Below are positions 42,784 to 57,054 of a stretch of DNA of 64,000 bases, piece by piece. The notes under the pieces were generated by a model. That model saw only the letters and a list, made by a program, of their open reading frames with translations, was not told the DNA's origin and ran no database searches. The stretch is from Icerya purchasi (lineage: Eukaryota > Arthropoda > Insecta > Hemiptera > Monophlebidae), in assembly GCA_039619475.1 (NCBI GenBank), contig CM077115.1, positions 35,353,083 through 35,417,082 on the forward strand, written 5' to 3'. The first letter of the stretch is position 1. The number at the start of each line of letters is the position of its first letter. Made by a program: the position numbers and the translations under genes.

Positions 42784-44317
42784 TAAAAAGTTTGAAATGG
42801 AACTATTCGCTTTGGAAATTAAAATTTTTAAATGTGTGTATAAAATTGTACAAAGAAAAAAAGAAAATATCGAAAAAAACACTCCAGAGAATTGCAGATT
42901 TATTGTCTTGGAGAAAAAAGTCTTATTTTATAAAGAATTACATTATTATTGCGGAAAGCGAACAAGAACTGAGTTTTTTATATACATATATAAATGGAAC
43001 AGTTTCATTACGAAAAATTGCTCGCCGTTTATTATACACTTTTAGACTTCTAATCCGGAAGAAAATGACCTACAAAATATACATTAAGACTTTGTTTATT
43101 TGTCCATTTCCGGTGCGATTTTTTGAGGAACTAATAAATAAAAAAAAAAAAACCGGCAAAGTTTGGCCTAATACGGAAGTTTGGCGTTTCCGGTCGATGC
43201 GTAAATCAAAAATTTTTAAAGATATTGTGAAAATAGTTCGCGCGTATGTGTTCCTAGTTCGACGGGCGGGATGAAATGGTAAGGCATTTTAGTAAAGGCC
43301 GTTACTTTTTATCGCTTTGAAAGGTAGTAGGTGCTGCAGAAGATGAAAAAAATACTCGTTTTTTCGCTTTATTACCTTCTAGTTAATAATTATAAAAAGT
43401 CAATTTCGTATTTTTAGTCCCACAACAGCTGACCATTTCCGAGTTGATCCGTGTACTCAATTTCCCTATAATATGTGTCGCATATTCTGATCCATCCAAC
43501 TTATTTCCTCTTCCCTCTAACCTTCCAATAAATTGCAATAGTCCGTTCTTTCTTTGCTACATTATTATGGTTTTCATCAGTTTATCTTCTACTCTACGCC
43601 CATGAGATAAGACTTCTAACCCGGTTAATTTATTTATATTTTTATATATTCTTCTACTCTCCAATAACAACTGTTGCCTTACGGTCTGGGGTTTTCCCTA
43701 AAGGCTTTAAAATATTTTCTTTCCTCTTTCCGCATTTCCTTAATGCATCCTTTACCTCAACAGCTCTTTCTTTCCTACCGGCGTAACTCCTGCCTGCAAG
43801 AAATTGCATCAGGCCTCGTTGACCAATCGGCGGCTTGCTCAGCCCCCTGGGATCTGAATAATCAGCACGGGAAATACGCTGCAATCCCGTGTTCCTCCCT
43901 AACGCTGTTCCATTTGTTTGCCCATTTTCATTTCGTTCCATTTGTTTCCTGTCTTTTTCTAAAACTAAACGCTTTAATATCACGAAAATTTCGCAAATGA
44001 AAGTGTAGACAAGCAAGGCTGTGCCACTCACAACGTCAGAATAAATGACTCGCACTACTTCATTGCCATTTAGCATATAAGACACCCAAACGCATAAATC
44101 ATGAAACAGCTATTCTGATAATAGAAGCGGGGTGCCGAAGAAAATCAGGGAGAAAGATGTATTATTTTTGAGTTCAGTTTTATGAAATACTTTTCTGTTT
44201 TGGATGCCTCGATTTTTCCTTCATTCGTTGTTTCTACTTGTTTTCTAGCATTTCTTAGCATTTAATTTTACTATCCCTCTGTATCCTGCGTGATCATCAT
44301 CATCATCATCATCATCA

Positions 44318-44387
<70 letters not shown>

Positions 44388-47203
44388 TGCTACATTTTTT
44401 TAAAAGATTTTAATCGTATTTTTTCATTTCTCCGTATCGGTCTATTTGTAGCCGGAAATATCGAAGAGAACACTCGAATAATGAATATAAACACGAATGA
44501 AGATTGAATGTGCCAATGAGAACAGAAGGGGAAGCGTATTTGAAGAAGCGTTACGGCGATCAAAAGGGGACGCGGGGGTGTCGGGGTATCGGCGAGCGAC
44601 CGGTGTATATTTGTAGGTTTATTAAGAGCTGTTCTAATGCCGAAATTTGTTGTTGCAATTCCCGTTCATCGGAATGATGATGAAAGTAATTCTGTTTTAT
44701 CGCACTTTATATTTGTTTATTTTTTGACTTTTAAAACGATCTGAAGACGGGGCTTTTCGCGAAACTTAAAGGAAAAGGCCGCGCGGACGCGGCACAACGG
44801 TGTTTATCTCGTTTTACTCGAATGAAACGGGGAAGAAGAAAACTAGGCTAAAAGTCCCGATTAAAAGTTCCAATACTTTCTTCTCGGATTCTGCGGCGAT
44901 TACGGTATAGGCGAGCAGGTGAGCTTTGTTAAATGTGCGCAATGGGCCGAAAGTGTAATGAAAGAGATAAAGCGCGATAAGGAAGAGCCCCCCCCCCCCT
45001 CCCCTCCTTACGGGTTTCGGAATTCGGCCAGGCACGCTTCATCAGCTCTCCTTCTTAATCATCCGTTCAACTTGCAGAAATTAATTTTCAAATTTCGCGC
45101 GCGCGCTTTCACTTCGCTGCCGAATTAATAATGTGTACTCTAGCGCTCAACGACCCGTCGACTGCTTACTTTTTCAGCCAAATCTTTTTCCGAATACGGC
45201 GGGCTGCCGCTGCCGAAGACGCAGCCTCCGCGAAATCCCTCGACCCCGTTTAACGTCTCGTTCCAATTTTTCAGCCGGCAACAATTCCCTACGACGAGAT
45301 AATCTGCGCACCGAACTTGAAGTGGTTCTTGCCGCCACCAACGCCATCGTCTCCGTCTTCGTAGCGCGCTGGCTGGCAGACAGGTGCGTAAAGATTGTTG
45401 CGGGCTGTTCGTTGGAGTAACGCGCCAACAAGGGGACAAGGCGAACGCTTTTATTTATTTTCCATTTTCGCTCGACGGCCGCTGTGCCGCTCTCGGTAAA
45501 CATCTGAATAATAAGGAGTCGAGCCGACCGAATATGCTCCCATTGTCGGAGAGCATGCAGCGGCCGATGATATGAAATCCGATTGCTACCTCGCTTCTCA
45601 CCTGCAGCCTATCTTGTTCGCTTCTTCAAACGAACTTTTAGCGCCTTTTATTACGCTCCTAATTACGAGCAGCCGACTAGGTAGCCGCACCCACGCCACT
45701 TCCCGGTATTCGGATGTTTGCTTGTCGCTTTCTAATTAATTACCGAGGTCCCGAGATCGGCAGTAGCGACACGCCGGCCAACAGCCGTTCTCAGACTACA
45801 CGATAATGCGTCTTAATCGATTTTGCTTGACATTATCTCTAAGCATCGCGCAGACAGAATAATCACAGGGGGAGGGGGAGTTGTCGAGTAAATAAATCGG
45901 AAGTCGCGATAGCGCATCAAATTGATGATGGTCGGCGACAAACAGGGGATCTTTCGAAAACTGTTAATATTTGTTTTGCGGCTTCGGTGCGACTACGATC
46001 AGAGGTGTCTTTTCTATGATTATATGTAGCTCTAATTACATTTAATAAACTCCTGTCAACATGCAACGCTGCAGTATTCGCTGCTGATGACGGCGAATTT
46101 GGGGTGATTTTCTGAGACTTACCACGAACGATAGAAAAGAGATAAAGATATGAGGTTTTATGCGTATGCAAGTAGTAGTCTTGAACTATAAAAAACATGT
46201 TTTATTTTAATTTATGCAATACAAAATGGCGGCGCACGCAAAAAAAAAAATCGATCGACCCATACAGGCGTACCGCTGCAGGTCACAATTTTAAATCTGG
46301 AACAAAGTTTCTTCAAATATAGCCCAAAATTAAGCGAATTTTTTCGAAAACATAATTTTAAAAAAAATGACGATGATTTGAATTGTTTTTTTTCTTTTTC
46401 GAAAAAATCGGTCGAAAATCGCTTATAAAATCTGCAAATATCAATTTATCAAAAGAATCCTACGATGTTCACTAGAAAATCTTATTTTCAAGTTGCAGTC
46501 AAAATTTTAAATCAATCGGATAAAAAATTGGGTCAACTACTTGTACGCCCGGTAGTTTCTAGATATTGCTGTTTAAAGTTTTGAGTACTGGAATTTTGTT
46601 GAAATTTTCGTTTTACCTCTAATCTACTATGCCCGCCGCTCCATGTAATTGGATTCTAATTTCAGGTTTTCCTCCTCATTCTTCCTTGTCGAAATGGCTT
46701 TGGTGCAGACAAGTTTAATCCGATTGTAAAGTCCAATAGATCCATAACTTGCATTAATCCGTTGTAACCATCATTGGAGTATAAAACAGCAATATAGACT
46801 CAGCTGCAACGAGAACAGATTTGCAAACTGGAGCTGTTTTTTGGCGCTATAGACAGCACAAACCTTTCATTGGAGTTCTTCGTAAATCCACCTAAACAAC
46901 GGGTGACGAGACTGTCGCTGCTTAACTCATCGTAAATTTCCTATCATTGTCACGGCAGGCTTATGCTTAAAATTAGCCGTGTTTCCATCAGTTGCCCACT
47001 TTTCTTGCCAAGAGCACCACAATGTCGGTCATTTTGGGCACAAGTGATCTTCTCGTCGGTCGATATTTTGTGGTACAAAGTTACCCAAATAGTATTTTTC
47101 ATATCTTTGATAGAGTTACCGTGACGTTTAAAGGCGAAACCATAATAAAAAATCGACAGCTGATCAACTATTTACCTGTCAATTTGCCTCTGCCGCTCAG
47201 TTT
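42784..47203. other. Non-coding; ATC/ATT repeat; CpG-rich block at about 44.5-45.9 kb
   Basis: No gene recognised. The 184-codon ORF at 42720-43274 begins inside the LINE-A 3' UTR and is Lys-rich low complexity. CATC and ATT repeats lie at 44292-44386 and a C run at 44989-44999. The stretch 46200-46620, with A/T tracts broken by TCGAAAAAATCG-type motifs, looks like a non-autonomous repeat, but I could not find its ends. Confidence 0.35.
44292..44386. repeat. Compound ATC/ATT microsatellite
   Basis: About 9 ATC units running into about 22 ATT units. Confidence 0.95.
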
Positions 47204-48255
47204 GTGATCTATGAATTATTTTGTACGTCCGGATTATTTTCTATTATAGATTTAAGTGTTTTGCTGTCCCTTTTTCCAGTTCACAGCATGGTTTTTACGG
47301 ATGGCTCAAAATCTGCTTCAGGTGTGGGAGCTGCTTATATTCTTCCTGATATCAACTATTCGAGGTCTTTTCAACTTCCTTCCTTTTCTTCTATCTTTTT
47401 AGCCGACCCCATGGCTATTTTACGTGCTATCCTTTTTATATCCTCAACATCCAATTTATCAAAATTCGTCATATGCTCTGATTCGAAAAGCGTTCTATTA
47501 GCCATCTCGTCTCCCTTCCCTAAACCATCATCAGATCCTATTATTCTTTATACTCGTTCCTTAATTTATAATTTATTAACATCCTGTTCTATCCTAATTT
47601 ACCTGGTTTGGATTCCGGGCCACTACGGCATCGTTGGTAACGATCTTGCCGATTCGTTGGCGCATGTCTAGCTGCAATAAATAGCTGTTTCATAGACAGA
47701 TTCCCCTCCCAATGCCTTTGCCCTCTCTCTTATCGTTTTCACCATGACTACTGATCTTTATCCGTCTCTTTTCTCCAATCCTAATTAACCTTGCTATATA
47801 ACCCTCTCCACCCACTTTTTCCTGGTTTAATAATTTTCCCCGCATCAGCCGTTCTGTTATTTCTTCCGTAATTCGCCTCCCCGCTTTAATCACAGTCTGC
47901 TTCCTGCCTCTCTCTTTCGTTTTAATATTGTTCAGTCTTTCTTGTGTCGTCCCTTTCATCCTCCTATCTTAAATTTGACCTGTGATGTAAATCACCTTCT
48001 ATTCGAATGCTCTTCTATCTCCTCGGAACGCGCAGTCCTTTATTCTAATTTGCTTGACCTTGGCCCCCCGACTCCTTACTATGCCCACTACATTTTTGCT
48101 CCTCCTTCCGTTGTTCCCGTATTGGCTACCTTCATTACTTTTGTTTCTAATTGCTTCCTGATATAACTTTCATGTCCCTACGTTTCATTATTTGTTAGTC
48201 CTTTGTGTTGGGTAAATGTCCTGTGTTGACGCGCCCAAAGAAGAAAAAAAAAAAA
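47204..48255 (+). pseudogene. LINE-A-like relic: RNase H, zinc box and 3' UTR
   Basis: An open frame of 155 codons (47204-47671) carries an RNase H domain: VFTDGSKSASGVGAAYILPD with the first Asp, CSDSKSVLLAI with the third acidic residue, and VWIPGHYGIVGNDLADSLAH with the last Asp. The second acidic position (usually AE.MAI) reads ADPMAI, so the active site is damaged. After a frame break, VIRLPRFNHSLLP and CDVNHLLFEC (47970-48010, the zinc box) continue to the protein end near 48165. The 3' UTR (GGGTAAATGTCC ... GCGCCCAAAG) is followed by an A run at 48242-48255. It is related to the LINE-A copies but more diverged at the 3' end. It is 5' truncated just before RNase H. Confidence 0.8.
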
Positions 48256-51200
48256 TCCCACATAGTAGGATGTACTTAACGCCATCGATGTCCTGTGCTC
48301 GACCAAACATGTTGGTCGCGGCAACTACTTCCATTTTTCCTGTCGAGCCTTCGTGGTTGGCTTCGCACTGTTCCTCGTGCGTCTCTTTCCAAGTTTCAAA
48401 TTCAGCGGTGTCTTCTTTTGATTTCCAAAATGAACATGTCTTGTAGAATTTACTTTTGATACCGTCTCAACACTAATAATTTTACCGGAACACTGATATA
48501 CTCTACACGTGGAGAAGCCAAACACTTATACATTCTAACGGACTTTCTACAAACAGCTGATTTCACAGCAGCCTTAAAATTGGGTTAGAAGAAGCATCTA
48601 TTGATCCAAATTGAAAGCAGGAAGTTGAGAAGTGTCGGTATAATTCGTATAAAGAAGAATAAAGACATCAAACGCATACTTTTCCGCACAATCGAAAAAC
48701 TGCTAATTTTGCTTCACGACTACGTTCGGAAAAACGGTTTTTGGATCTATTTACGAGTTCTCCCCCCTCATAATTAACTTTTTACATCAATCTCGAATAT
48801 TTTAGAAAGTGTTTAAGCCGATAAAAAAAAAAAAAAAAAAAAAAAAAAGGTAACAAAAAGTCACAAGGTGGAGTGACGCATGGTATGGTGAAAACTCGCG
48901 ATACATTTTTGGTAACCGTCGCATTTTGCAAAGTGCTCGCTGGCTCTGTATATGAGAAATTTCAGAGTGTTTTTTTAAGCGGACGATTGCTGAAGTTCTA
49001 AGCGCCATTCGGGCGAAATGGATACTATAAGGAAAAGGCCGAGCTGGCTTTTAGCGGGAAATGCTACAAGAAGCATGTTTTCGACACATTGTGTATAGAC
49101 GCTTTAATCGTAGAAAGGTCTTCATCGCGTTAAAATGAATTTCTGTATGTCGCGGTGGCCGCCTTTGATCCGTTTCAATTTTTTTCGTGATCCGAGGCAT
49201 TGCGGGTGCAGCGCCTTATTCGGTGTCGCGCCTGTAACGTCCTTGCAAAAAGCGCGACCGCATACTTCCTTCCGGTCATATATGTTGCGCTGCCCGCGAA
49301 AATATTGGCAACTGTTGAGGTTAATTCGAAAAGAGAGAAACCCATATATGTATTACAGTTAAAACCAACGGCAATACACCACTGACTACCGAATGAATGA
49401 TATCTTCGCCGATTACCACCGGGCGATGATAGTGTGTAATGTGCAGCAAGCAATACGCAATATGTATATATACACATTACTGATATCATTTATGATTGGA
49501 TGAGGTGCTTTTTTTGTTTCTCAAAGATATTCTCAATACATGTCGATTATTGGGGAAAACCAAAAAGGAAAAAGTAAATGTTTACCACTTTTATTTCATA
49601 TTGTTATTCGTCTTCCGTTATATGGTGGTTTAATCGTATAGCATCATATGAAATCGCAAGCCTTGTACGTAATTGTCAAAACGAATGAAACTCTATTGAA
49701 AAATTTCAAAGTAGACTTTAACGGATTAATAATTATAAATTCGCAACAACTTAAAACGAGGCTATATGAAATACTTCACAAAAGCATCTTCAGGATTAGC
49801 CTGCGTCGTCCACTGTAAATGCGAATTTTATTTCAAATGTCTTTTGCGATTCTGTTAAAAACAGTCTTAACGGTCTTTATGAAGAAAGCACGCTCTTGTT
49901 AGTATAGCTGTTTTTTGTTTCAAGTAAATTAAAATAATAAGAACGTATATATGGCACACGTAGTGCCGGATGGACCTTTACCAACGATTGATCAAAAACA
50001 AAAAAAAAAAAAAAAACGAAAAAAAAAAAAAAACGAAAAAAAAACATATGATAACTGCGCACAATTAGATCCGGGGAAAACATCGGTATACAAAAACGAA
50101 CAAAAATGAACTACAAAAGGTACACTGAAACACTGTCGTAATATTTCTTACTGATAGCTTTTCACCGCTGTCAGTAAAATATGTTTAATTTTACCGTGAG
50201 GGCAACCGATCGAAATATGTCACAGTATAAACACGTTAAGCAAAAATTAGAATTTAAGAAATGGAAATTTCACGATCTTCAGATAGCATATATATATATA
50301 TATATATAATGTATGTATAAATTGAAGGTGCTTCTTATAGCTTCTTTAGCAAATGTATTCCTAGAAAGACTCTACCGTTGTGTTGGTACACGCAAAAAGC
50401 GTGTTACAGATGACGACTTAATTTTCGCCGCCAATTTAAACGGGCCGAAATTAATCTGACGGTTTTTCTTCTACGCCCGGTACACAAAACCGTCAGAATT
50501 ACTTCCCTTCGATTAGCCCCCGGAGGGGCGAGGGGGATGTAGTTGGAAATTTTGAGCTCTAGGACAGCTGACGCGCCCGCAGACATTTTGAAAAATGTTC
50601 CCGGCCACACGACTGTCGGGGTCAGAGCGCACTTAAATCACCGAGGGGTTGCGAGAAAATTCGAACGAGCAGCAGATTATCGATTGCGATTGCGTGTTTT
50701 GCGCTCGGCTGCGGTCGATGAGTCGTTTAGAATAATTTTGGCGCGTATAGAGGCCGGTGCATGTGTCATTTCGGCATTTCTTACGAAAGCCTATAATTAC
50801 CGCTCGGACGAATTGCTCGTGTCGCTAATTTATTTCGGAACCGCAGAATAATGCGGGGTCTAACCGGCGGCCTCCTGGTGGTCGGTCGGCCGACCGCGTT
50901 CTAGCACTCGTACTAGAGCACCACGGTGACACGGCTAACTTCTGCCGTGGAAACTTTCGACCGAGTCAATAATCTGTCTTTTAGACGGCAAGTTGGTGGA
51001 CGAAAATGATGTCTATAAATAACGGTGCTAGTCGGCCACCGCGGAGCGTCTTGTTTGCGAAGCGAGTGGAAAGAATTAGAATCAAAGTGGAAATCGGCCG
51101 ACTAAAATCGAAAGTTATACAAGCTGCAAAGTTGAACTTGGACGACTCGGTCGCGAGATTATACGTCCCGTGTCTCCTATATCTGTCTTTCATCTTGAAA

Positions 51201-52225
51201 TTAACTTTGTTTACGCAACGATTATGGCGCGTACTGCCTGCAAGAGGAATTCTCTGATGTCTTCTTCTTCATCTTATTCCTCCGATTACACTCTCACATT
51301 TTAATCCCATTTCTCCGTTACCGTCGCTTCCGTTTCGCAGTTCCCACCGCCCCGGGGCCGCGCCACTTCTGAACCGCCGCGTTAATTTTCCAACTCGGTG
51401 AACTTTATACTCCTTCTGCCACCGCCCATCTCGGTTCGTATCGTTGACAAAAACCGTCAGCCGCCATTTCGAGTTTAAGCATAAAGCACATGGAGACCCT
51501 CTCGCTCTACGGTCGACGACTCCCGCCGAAGTATCGTCGGGCCCAACTTTTTCTTCTGCGAAAAGACTATTTTTCACTCAATTTAACCTGCTGCTTTAAT
51601 TTCGCCGCTGCCGATTACGGAACAGCCGAGGACGACACCTCTTCCCGTCCATCGGTCAGCGCGCAGCCTGTTATTGTTGTTGTTCAGCCGGCTGCCGTGC
51701 CTCCTCTGCCCGCTCTACGTCCGTCCGTCCGACTGTTGTGAAAAAAAGCGCGGCAAAGCAAATTGTTTTAGTGTCGGAAGAAAAATGTTCTCCTTCAGTT
51801 GCAACTCTGCGGAGGAGGCACGCACACGCAAACACATTGAGCTGCAAAATGGCGCTGAGGACAAGTCGACCTGACATATTTTTTTCTGCCTTCTTCGAGC
51901 GAATTAGCTGCACAGCGCGCAAGTCTGTCCGGAACGATTTCAACAAACGGCAGAGCGCCTTTTCCGGTTAAATATTAAATTTCTAAATTGAACGAATGCG
52001 GCTACCGTTGATCCGAAGCCATCTACTGAACCGAAATTCGAAGCTGCGCTCCCTAACCTTCGCCATGTTAATTATACGCCGTCGTTGAGCCATGTGCAAA
52101 AACGCGGGCCAGAATAGAAAACGTTCGTTTACCGCCGAGCGGTCAAATTTTAAGAATGTTTTTTTTTTTGTTTTTTTATTTTTCTTTTTGTTACACTTCC
52201 TCACTGAGTGGTTTTCCTCGACATC
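48256..52225. other. Non-coding; CpG-rich block at about 50.4-52.1 kb
   Basis: No gene recognised. A runs lie at 48824-48848 and 49997-50043, and a TA run at 50288-50309. ORFs overlap on both strands in 50.4-52.1 kb without a family pattern. Confidence 0.35.
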
Positions 52226-52233
52226 GTCTAGAG

Positions 52234-53880
52234 CAGAGTTACCCAACCTTTTTTTCGTCGAGCCTCCCCAAATTATAAATAACATTTTTATGCCCCCTTT
52301 AATTTTTTCATTAAAAAAAAAACGCACATTGTTTTAATCACTTATTTATTTTAATTTTAAGTTGTAGAAAATAAACTTTAACCAACTTTAAAACGTTTTT
52401 ATCGTAATAATTTATTATAATTAAAGTACTAAGAGATACTTGAGCTTGCATGTTCTGCACCAGTTGGTTGATTCTAGGTTCAGTTTCTGCCAGAGCTATC
52501 GTCAGGCCGCTATCAATGGCAAGACGATTTTGCTGCTTAGTTTTAATTAAAACCATAGCTGAAAACCCTGTCTCACATAAGTAAGTCGAAGAAAAAGGAA
52601 CAAGTATTCACAAAGCAAGAGAGGCAACTTTGGAATTAACAAGGAATCGTTTGATCCAAAATTTCTCCAATGTCAAGAGATGAAAGTCATCTTTCGTTGT
52701 CGAATCAACCTTCATTTCTAGAATTTTTTTCTGAACTTGTTCTGGTAATTATAAGACATCAACAACAAATGAGTTTCTGGTCATGTGACACATTGGTAAC
52801 TCTGAATTAATGTCTCGGTAGTATCGGTAAAATTCGTTTTTCAGCGCTTGCAAATTAATTTATATTCAACTTGGAAATCTTCGTCCAGTTTTTTATTTTT
52901 AATTGCTTTGAATAGTCAAGAAAAAGATATTATTACATTTTCAACAGATACCATTTGATTCCAAAGCTGAAGCTTAGATATGAACCCTTGAATATAATCA
53001 TAGTTACTTATTACAGTGCCATTTCTGCCTTGAAGCTTCAAGTTTAGCTGATTAAAGGCATCAAATATTTCAGTTAAATAGGTCAATCCCCATTGAAATT
53101 GTTCATTGTTTAACATTTGCAAAAAATCTCTTTTTTTCTTTGAACTCAAGAAAGAGAATGACCTCTTCTTTCAATTCATAAAGGCGAGCCAACATGTTGC
53201 CCTTAAACAACCAGCGTACTTCTGTGTGAAATAGAAGGACTCTGTGATCAGAATCAAGATCTTCGCAAAGTAAACTAAATAATCGACTGTTCAAAGCGCT
53301 ACTCTTGATGTAGTTTACGATCTTTATAGCGAAGTCCAAAATCTGACGTAATTTCTGTTGCAATCTTTTGGAAGCCAAAGCTTGTCGATGAATAAAACAA
53401 TTAGTACACACTATCGCGGAATTCTTTTTCTTGAGCTTTTGAGCTAAGCCTGATCGTACACCTAACATTGCAGGGGCGCCATCTGTGCAAAGTCCAATGA
53501 GTTTATTCCAATCTAAATCATTTTTTTCGATGAAATCAGATATTGAATTAAATATATCTTCAGATTCAGTGCCGGCCGTCAAAGATTAGGAGTACAAAAT
53601 CTCTTCTTCAATGTGATCTCCACTGACGTAATGAACATAAACTATTAACTGTGCACAATTAACGATGTCGATAGATTCATCGTAACTAATGCAGAAAATG
53701 GTGATAATTTTACTTTGTTAATTATTTGTGAAAACTTTCAGATGCCTAAAAGGTCATTTTCGAAGGCATGTCACATTATTTATTGAACACCCCCTCCGAT
53801 GTTTAATTTACGTGTTAAATTAATTTTTCTTTCGCGCCTCCCTTGACATCTCTCTATGCCCCCCTGGTTGGGAACTCCTG
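52234..53880 (-). mobile_element. hAT transposon (Buster-like), 1647 bp, with exact 8-bp target duplication
   Basis: The terminal inverted repeats are short: left CAGAGTTACCCAACC, right (reverse complement) CAGGAGTTCCCAACC. The exact direct repeat GTCTAGAG flanks the element at 52226-52233 and 53881-53888. The duplication has TA at its centre, which fits the nnnTAnnn preference described for the Buster branch of hAT elements. It holds a broken transposase on the minus strand. The N-terminal BED zinc finger and the first part of the protein are missing, so it is an internally deleted, non-autonomous copy. Confidence 0.92.
52338..53720 (-). pseudogene. hAT transposase, broken (ZBED5/SCAND3-like type)
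   Basis: Going leftwards on the minus strand: DESIDIVNCAQLIVYVHYV with the first catalytic Asp region (about 53.69 kb), an in-frame TAA at about 53.585 kb, then an open stretch (53582-53103) with CTDGAPAM (second Asp, D34 of that stretch), the insertion-domain box C59..C62..H65 (NCFIHRQALASK), KIVNYIKSSALNSRLF and HTEVRWLFKGNML. A frameshift near 53.145 kb leads to LTYLTEIFDAFNQLNLKLQG. Further left, after more breaks, STYLCETGFSAM (Glu of the C-terminal catalytic region) and IKTKQQNRLAI..ETEPRI, the hAT dimerisation region, end at 52338. Vertebrate ZBED5 and SCAND3 are domesticated relatives of this type, but this copy is plainly a dead transposon. Confidence 0.9.
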
Positions 53881-53888
53881 GTCTAGAG

Positions 53889-56029
53889 AACTACATTCCT
53901 TTTTTTCGATGTTTCTTCTTCGCCTACATACGCCCAAGTAATAAGTGTATTCCTCTGGCGGTGTAATGAAATTTCCTCTACAGTATAATAAAGCGTTCTA
54001 GGCGGTTTTTAAATACCGGAGACCGAATTAAATTTGATCTCAAAAAAATGGGATTCCGTTGCAGAAATTTTTTCTGTTTTTCAAAAAATAAAACTTCTGA
54101 ATAAATCACGCCGCAAGTGTCGCCAAAGTCCTAATTTTGTCGAAAACTAGATCATATCGTTTATGATATTCTGTGTTATTTTCTAGTGCGAGCACTTACG
54201 AAACGCTACTGTTATAGAAGTTATTACCGCGTCATTTGAATTTTTTTTAGTTATTTCGAATTTTGTAATGTAACACAAAAAGTGTGTTTTTAGGAGGGTT
54301 ATAAAAATTTCCAAGTTGTCTTCGGTGTAAGCGATTGCGATTTCAGTTTATCTCACCGTTATCTTCGGTGCAGAATATCATCGTAAACTATTTTGATTTC
54401 TTCATATACACGCGGTATTGGGTAAAGATTACCCCGGCGTTATCGTTAGTTGGCAGAGAGATAATGTGCAGGATTCTGACAACTTTTTCTAATGTAAACT
54501 CGGTTTTTAATTCCGCCGTGATATTATTATCCACCCCGATGTGTGTAACCTTGAAATTTATTTTTTTAATCATTTCGGATGAAAAGTGTTTTTAGTAATT
54601 AATTGTTCGTTAAGAATTGTCAGACATTACAATTTATTCTGACCGACTCTGTATAGATAACACAAACGTAAGCGGGTTTGTTAAATTATGAAATTAATCG
54701 CAATGAATCCGAAAAGAATATCGGTCCGTCCCTGCAATATCAGCCTGGATGCGGATTCCTGCGAAACGTTTCAAATAGACTCAGCGAGTGTAGAAAAAAA
54801 TTAGAAAGAACTACGAGGCATAGATCTGGGAGTACCAAGATAACTGACCCCATCCAATCTTTTGATTGGAAAAACCTAAAACGGTTATTCTTGTTACTTA
54901 AAAATAGCGGTAGTCGAAAGTAGAACGATTAAAGAATACACTTAGGCGCGTGATACTTATCGTCTCCCAAATTGATGTGAGATTTTAGTCTGGCTTTTTC
55001 AGACGGGATAAATAGGATTAAAATATCGAGTCAAAGACGACCGTTTTAAGAAAAGCACTGGAATAACGAAAAAAGGTTTTTGAAAAAGGGTATTTGACCG
55101 CTGTTTACACAGAATGATCAAACATGAAGGGGGTGTAAAGACAACTGAAGAAGACTTGGTATAAGAGATGAACATTGAATTCGATAGTGAAAATTAGTTA
55201 ATGGGGCAATAGAGGATGTCGCCAATAAAGTAAAGGTGCGTTACGCGGAAGGGAAACAATTACGGTGAAGTATTATAGGGTGCATAATATAACTAAGATG
55301 TGATGAAGTAAATCCCGAAAAAGATAAGCCCGGAAAAGGGCGACAAAATTCGTCAAAAGGTGAAAATCTTTAATAAGATTAGTTTGACACCAGGAAGAAG
55401 AGTCTCTTGAGCTATAAAATGTGTATATTGGTTAAAAATGAAAAACGCTGTAAAATTATCTGAACAATAGTAGTTATAATTTTAAGAAAAGGAAAAATTT
55501 TAATTTTATAGTAAAAATGTGACAAAATTGTAAAATATACAGAAAATTAAGAATAGCGGAAATATAAAATTGGATTCAAAAGGAATTTCGGGACGGTACG
55601 GAAAAATGTAATGATAACCAAAAATTATGTTTTGTTCGGGTAAAATGCGAATCATTAGTTTTTTTTTTTTTTTTTTTTTTTTTTGGGCGTCTAACTGTGA
55701 TTATTAGTCCAGCGTAAGTGAAATTTTTGAAAGTTTCATTGTGCAAAGTTATTATTGTTAATAGTTGAGCCTTCCAAAAAAGAAAAATCAATGAACAAAA
55801 AATAAAATTGAGACGTTTTTAGTACTTTATCAGATGTTATTTAAATATGATCTAAATTATTACGACTGATGAGAGTGAAATGGAAAATTTCTAAGTACAA
55901 ATCTGCCCAAAAATGATAACCTATGTAAAATAATAATGCAATATTAGTAAATGTGGCAGAATATATTGCGATAACGTAAGTGTAACACTATCGTTATACA
56001 TATATTTAGTGCAGATGAATCGATTAACG
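53889..56029. other. Non-coding, nothing recognised
   Basis: AT-rich with a T run at 55660-55684. The short ORFs at 54335-54923 show no motif. Confidence 0.4.
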
Positions 56030-57000
56030 ATTGATAAAAATCATCTTTTTAAACAAAGGCCTCGGAATATAAGTTTAGTTCAGGAAATTTAAATGAAATA
56101 AAACGGTGGTACGTCTTCATATCTTAAAATAGTCAATTGGCTAATATTAATTCTTCCTCGGTATAAATAGAATAATCTATCCCTAATCGTACTAAATAGC
56201 ACTGTGAGAAACTAACTTTAGCCAGTAAATCAGGTTCTTTTATTATATAATTAAATAAATCGTACAGAAAAATTTAGCGACTTTTCTTATAGATATAGTG
56301 TATTAAAATTCTACGCGATTAAAAAGTTATCGTAGCGATCGAACATCGGATATACATTCGGGAATCCTATATAGTAAATATGTAAGAAATTTAAATTGAA
56401 CATTTTCAAGTAAATACATATATCGCGACGTATACGCATCGAAAACAATTGAATCGTATTCTAAATGACAGAGATGTACTAATGAATGAACAATATAATA
56501 ACATTTTTAGCCTTTGTATATTTATGAAATTCTTAATAAAACCGGACGAACGATAAGTATTATTACGTACTTGATTAATTTGGTAATTAAAAGATATCCG
56601 GCTGTCCAAATGCATACCTAAATATTTTATTATTTCAAATCGTCGTATTATACGATAATTAACGGTATAAAAAAATTTATTATTAGACTTTTTAGTAAAT
56701 GTTACGACTGAGCGCATTTATCTAAATTAAAAGGCAGATTGTTTTTCATAAACCATATCAACAATTTATACCATCTTGTAATAATTTGCGATCGTTAATA
56801 TTATCGATTTCGATATAAATTTTAATATCATCTATAATGGTGGTCCTCCTACTATTTATTTGAATTAATATATCGTAAAGATTGAATAAAATAATAATAG
56901 TGAGCCTAAGTTAGGGTCTTGTGGAACACCAGAATGTAATGAAAATTTATGCGAATTATAACCATTGTGGAGTTTGGCTATGAGTGATAACAGTTACGGG
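56030..57000 (-). pseudogene. CR1/Jockey-type LINE relic, RT domain
   Basis: On the minus strand from about 56.96 kb: HSGVPQDPNLGSLLLF (RT motif with SGVPQG..LGP pattern, Gly changed to Asp), then after a frameshift DDIKIYIEIDNINDRKLLQD (the F-A-D-D box region), then an open frame (56717-56406) with VVTFTKKSNNKFFYTVNYR, IIKYLGMHLDSRISFNYQI and SSGFIKNFINIQRLKMLYCS-like residues. This is the palm-to-thumb order of CR1/Jockey-group LINEs. Fainter similarity may run on to about 56.04 kb. Frameshifts and stops show it is dead. The 5' part is missing. Confidence 0.75.
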
Positions 57001-57054
57001 CATATTTTATCACTTTCAATCATTTACTTTCGTAGTTTTTCAAACTATTAGTGA

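Noticed and set aside
42720..43274. 184-codon plus-strand ORF, one of the longest in the window
   Set aside because: It starts inside the LINE-A 3' UTR, is Lys-rich low complexity and overlaps another open frame; no motif.
46200..46620. A/T-tract region with repeated TCGAAAAAATCG-like words, considered as a MITE
   Set aside because: Could not find matching inverted ends or a target duplication.
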